Source of the DNA: Arsenophonus sp046530785
GTDB lineage: Bacteria > Pseudomonadota > Gammaproteobacteria > Enterobacterales > Enterobacteriaceae
Direction of reading: 5' to 3'
Length of the DNA: 33,156 nucleotides
NCBI GenBank assembly: GCA_046530785.1
Contig: JBHEQT010000038.1
Location: forward strand, 1 to 33,156
Part shown: in pieces, positions 29,991 to 33,156 of the stretch
Layout: each line of letters begins with the position of its first letter
Numbering within the stretch: the first letter of the stretch is position 1
The notes under the pieces: generated by a model
What the model was told of the DNA's origin: nothing
What the model saw: only the letters and a program-made list of their open reading frames with translations
The model's database searches: none
Made by a program: the position numbers and the translations under genes

Positions 29991-32825
29991 ATGGATAACA
30001 TTGAAGTTAGAGGTGCACGTACCCATAATTTAAAAAATATCAATTTAATTATCCCTCGAAATAAGTTAATTGTTATTACTGGAATATCAGGATCAGGAAA
30101 ATCCTCTCTTGCATTTGACACTCTGTATGCGGAAGGTCAACGTCGTTACGTTGAGTCACTATCTCCCTATGCCAGACAGTTTCTATCTTTGATGGAAAAA
30201 CCAGATGTTGATCATATTGATGGGCTCTCACCATCCATTTCGATCGAGCAAAAATCAACTTTACACAATCCACGTTCAACGGTAGGAACTATTACTGAAA
30301 TTTATGATTATTTGCGTTTATTGTTTTCCCGTATTGGTGAACCTCGCTGTCCTGATCATAATATTTCTTTATGCGCGCAAACAGTTAGCCAAATGGTTGA
30401 TAACGTATTAGAATTACCAAAAGGTAAGTGGATAATGTTACTAGCACCGGTAATTAAAGATCGTAAAGGTGAACACATTAAGATACTAAATAATTTGTTA
30501 ACTCAAGGTTATATTCGCGCTCGTATTGATGGTGAAGTTTGCGATTTATCCGATCCACCTAAATTAGAATTACACAAAAAACATACCATTGAAGTGATCG
30601 TTGATCGTTTTAAAGTTCATTCTAATTTAGCGCAAAGGATGGTGGAATCGTTTGAAACTGCCCTTGAGTTATCAGGAGGTACTGTAGTTATCACTGATAT
30701 GGATAACAAAAAAGAAACCGAATTAGTGTTCTCCTCTAATTTTGCCTGCCCAGTCTGTGGTTATAGTATGAGTGAGTTAGAACCACGTCTATTTTCTTTT
30801 AATAATCCAAAAGGCGCCTGTAGTTTTTGTGATGGACTTGGTGTAGAACAATTTTTCGATCCAGATCGAGTGATTCAAAACGGAGAAATTTCTTTAGCAG
30901 GAGGGGCAATACGTGGTTGGGACCGACGTAATTTTTATTACTTTCAGATGATATTATCTTTAGCTAAACACTATAAATTTGAAGTTGAATCTAAGTTTAG
31001 TTCTTTAAATCCTGCGATTAAAAAAGTGATATTATATGGTTCTAAAGAAGAAAAAATTGAATTTAAATACCAAAATGATCATGGAGATATTATTGTAAAC
31101 TGTCATCCATTTGAAGGGGTCATCCATAATATGGAGCGCCGTTATAAAGAAAGCAAATCAATATCAGTACGAGAAGAGTTAGAAAAATATATTAATAATC
31201 GTCCATGTATTGGTTGTGATAGAACCCGTTTGCGGAAAGAAGCTCGTTATGTATTTATTAAAAATACTCCCATCTCTGAAATTTCAGATTTTAACATTAA
31301 AGATATAATGACATTTTTCCAAACATTGCAGCTTAGTGGACAACGAGAGAAAATTGCGGAAAAAATTTTGAAAGAAATTAAGGATCGATTAAGATTTTTA
31401 ATCAATGTAGGATTAGGTTATCTAACTCTCTCTCGATCATCTGATACGTTATCCGGTGGAGAAGCACAACGTATTCGTTTGGCAAGCCAAATTGGTGCTG
31501 GTTTAGTTGGTGTTATGTATGTATTAGATGAACCTTCGATTGGTTTGCATCAACGAGATAATGATAAGTTATTAAAAACCCTTCTGCATTTACGTGATTT
31601 AGGGAATACTGTTATTGTAGTCGAACATGATGAAGATGCGATCCGTGCTGCAGATCATATTATCGATATCGGTCCTGGGGCAGGTATATACGGGGGACAA
31701 ATCATTGCTCAAGGAAACTTGAAAAATATTATCAATAATCCAAATTCATTAACCGGTAAATATCTTAGTGGTAAATCTAAAATCGCTATTCCGAAAAAAA
31801 GAACACCTATCAATTTTAAAAAAATATTAAAACTTATTGGTGCAGAAGGAAATAATCTTAAAAATATAACATTGGAAATTCCAGTTGGTTTATTTACTTG
31901 TATTACTGGTGTTTCCGGATCAGGTAAATCAACTCTAATTAATGATACATTATTTCTTATTGCTCAAAGACAATTAAATAAAGATAACAACGTTACCCCT
32001 GCTCCTTACACTAATATTGAAGGATTAGAATTCTTTGATAATATAATTGATATTAACCAAAATCCAATCGGTAGAACCCCTCGCTCTAATCCAGCTACTT
32101 ATACTGGTGTATTTACACCTATTCGTGAATTATTTGCCAATGTTCCTGAGTCTCGTGCGAGGGGTCACTCAATTGGACGATTCAGTTTTAATCTTAAAGG
32201 TGGGCGATGCGAAGCATGTCAAGGTGATGGCATGATCAAAGTTGAGATGCATTTTTTACCTGATGTCTATGTTCTTTGTGATCATTGTAAGGGAAAACGA
32301 TATAATCGTGAAACTTTAGATATTAAATATAAAGGTAAAAATATTTATGAAGTATTAGAGATGTCTATTGAAGAAGCCTATGAATATTTTTCAGCTATCC
32401 CAATTTTAGAACGTAAATTAAAAACATTGATCGATGTTGGACTTTCCTATATTTGTTTAGGTCAATCTGCACCAACCTTGTCTGGTGGTGAAGCACAACG
32501 AGTTAAATTATCTCGCGAACTTTCCAAAAGAGGAACTGGTCAAACACTTTATATTTTAGATGAACCGACCACTGGTTTGCATTTTTCTGATATTCAAAAA
32601 CTGATATATATTTTACATCAACTCCGTAATCAAGGAAATACTATTATAGTTATTGAGCATAATTTAGATATGATCAAAACATCAGATTGGATTGTTGATC
32701 TTGGTCCAGACGGAGGAAGTGATGGAGGTGAGATATTATTCTCAGGAACACCAGAGCAAATTGTAAAATGTAAACAATCACACACCGGTAACTGTTTAAA
32801 AACAATCCTAAAACGAGGTTATTAA
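29991..32825 (+). CDS. uvrA: Excinuclease ABC subunit UvrA
   Basis: UvrA is the damage-recognising ATPase of nucleotide excision repair and loads UvrB onto lesions. The 944-residue protein (E. coli 940) aligns end to end. Two ABC-type ATPase modules are complete: Walker A GISGSGKSS (31-39) and GVSGSGKST (640-648), signature LSGGEAQ at 487-493 and 830-836, and Walker B LDEPSIGLH and LDEPTTGLH. Zinc ligands are C253, C256, C277, C280 and C740, C743, C763, C766. The start MDNIEVRGARTHNL equals E. coli MDKIEVRGARTHNL; the Shine-Dalgarno is weak (TTGGAT). It is divergent from ssb and is followed by a hairpin terminator. uvrB and uvrC are outside the window, so a complete repair pathway cannot be judged here. 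Confidence 0.98.
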   Translation: MDNIEVRGARTHNLKNINLIIPRNKLIVITGISGSGKSSLAFDTLYAEGQRRYVESLSPYARQFLSLMEKPDVDHIDGLSPSISIEQKSTLHNPRSTVGTITEIYDYLRLLFSRIGEPRCPDHNISLCAQTVSQMVDNVLELPKGKWIMLLAPVIKDRKGEHIKILNNLLTQGYIRARIDGEVCDLSDPPKLELHKKHTIEVIVDRFKVHSNLAQRMVESFETALELSGGTVVITDMDNKKETELVFSSNFACPVCGYSMSELEPRLFSFNNPKGACSFCDGLGVEQFFDPDRVIQNGEISLAGGAIRGWDRRNFYYFQMILSLAKHYKFEVESKFSSLNPAIKKVILYGSKEEKIEFKYQNDHGDIIVNCHPFEGVIHNMERRYKESKSISVREELEKYINNRPCIGCDRTRLRKEARYVFIKNTPISEISDFNIKDIMTFFQTLQLSGQREKIAEKILKEIKDRLRFLINVGLGYLTLSRSSDTLSGGEAQRIRLASQIGAGLVGVMYVLDEPSIGLHQRDNDKLLKTLLHLRDLGNTVIVVEHDEDAIRAADHIIDIGPGAGIYGGQIIAQGNLKNIINNPNSLTGKYLSGKSKIAIPKKRTPINFKKILKLIGAEGNNLKNITLEIPVGLFTCITGVSGSGKSTLINDTLFLIAQRQLNKDNNVTPAPYTNIEGLEFFDNIIDINQNPIGRTPRSNPATYTGVFTPIRELFANVPESRARGHSIGRFSFNLKGGRCEACQGDGMIKVEMHFLPDVYVLCDHCKGKRYNRETLDIKYKGKNIYEVLEMSIEEAYEYFSAIPILERKLKTLIDVGLSYICLGQSAPTLSGGEAQRVKLSRELSKRGTGQTLYILDEPTTGLHFSDIQKLIYILHQLRNQGNTIIVIEHNLDMIKTSDWIVDLGPDGGSDGGEILFSGTPEQIVKCKQSHTGNCLKTILKRGY

Positions 32826-32845
32826 TAAAATAGTTATTACAATAT

Positions 32846-32870
32846 AAGAATATTGAACAATATTCTTGTT
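32846..32870 (+). terminator. uvrA terminator hairpin
   Basis: AAGAATATT (32846-32854) pairs with AATATTCTT (32859-32867) across GAAC, starting about 20 bp after the uvrA stop and followed by GTTCTGTT. The U-tract is weak, but position and shape suit a rho-independent terminator. Confidence 0.6.
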
Positions 32871-33156
32871 CTGTTACGTAAGTATTTATAGATAATTTGT
32901 TTTTCTCTAATTTTCTATTATAGAAAAATTATATAATTCATACACTAATAGTTCAGATAGGAACTATATAAATTATTTAATAACATCGATAAACCCGCAA
33001 AAGGTAAGGAACATTTATCTTTTGCTTTCTTTTTTATAGTCGTCATATAGTCTAGAAAAAAATTTATGATTTTTAGCGTTTCAATATTTTCAGTTCCTAT
33101 TTTTTTGCGTTAATCTAATAAAATAAAACTATCCTCATTGTTAATAATCTTCTGTT
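32871..33156. other. Gene-free right end
   Basis: No gene is seen. Two more small hairpins occur: TTTTCTA/TAGAAAA (32911-32927) and ATAGTTC/GAACTAT (32948-32967). Confidence 0.6.

Overview
The window is very A+T-rich. Eleven genes read as intact or nearly so, and they cover only about 12.1 kb (roughly 37%) of 33.2 kb. Between them lie long stretches, by eye about 80-85% A+T, with no credible gene. Every recognised protein resembles its Enterobacterales (E. coli-type) counterpart over its length, and gene order follows the enterobacterial chromosome. Two syntenic islands are visible: rmuC-ubiE-(ubiJ)-ubiB-tatA-tatB-tatC-(tatD/rfaH)-ubiD-fre, and yjcE ... ssb/uvrA. This combination points to the chromosome of a host-restricted gammaproteobacterial symbiont, probably of an insect, in an intermediate stage of genome erosion where genes die but their DNA is not yet removed. 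I cannot name the genus from sequence alone.

Layout. 379-10245, all on the minus strand, is an ubiquinone/Tat island transcribed in the order rmuC, ubiE, ubiJ relic, ubiB, tatA, tatB, tatC, (gap where tatD and rfaH would lie), ubiD, fre. 10246-20581 is a 10.3 kb gene desert with a few short open frames of higher G+C and many hairpins. 20582-22231 (minus) is an intact CPA1-type cation/proton antiporter, YjcE. 22232-29187 is a second desert of about 7 kb, where E. coli has ghxP/soxR/soxS/pdeC. 29188-29712 (minus) is ssb, divergent from uvrA at 29991-32825 (plus), which is followed by a hairpin terminator.

Function. UbiE (C-methylation), UbiD (decarboxylation) and UbiB (atypical kinase needed for ubiquinone synthesis) keep their recognisable active-site motifs, but the accessory gene ubiJ is a frameshifted relic. 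The Tat translocase is mid-decay: tatA has a frameshift at a run of ten A, tatB has an in-frame TAA plus a downstream frameshift with the old C-terminal tail still readable, and tatC is intact. The membrane-proximal parts of TatA and TatB survive, so a minimal Tat system may still work. UvrA, Ssb and RmuC suggest some retained DNA maintenance.

The most interesting signals are the half-broken tat operon, with possible rescue by polymerase slippage; the readable ubiJ corpse; and an apparent excess of long, perfect, very short-loop palindromes in the deserts.
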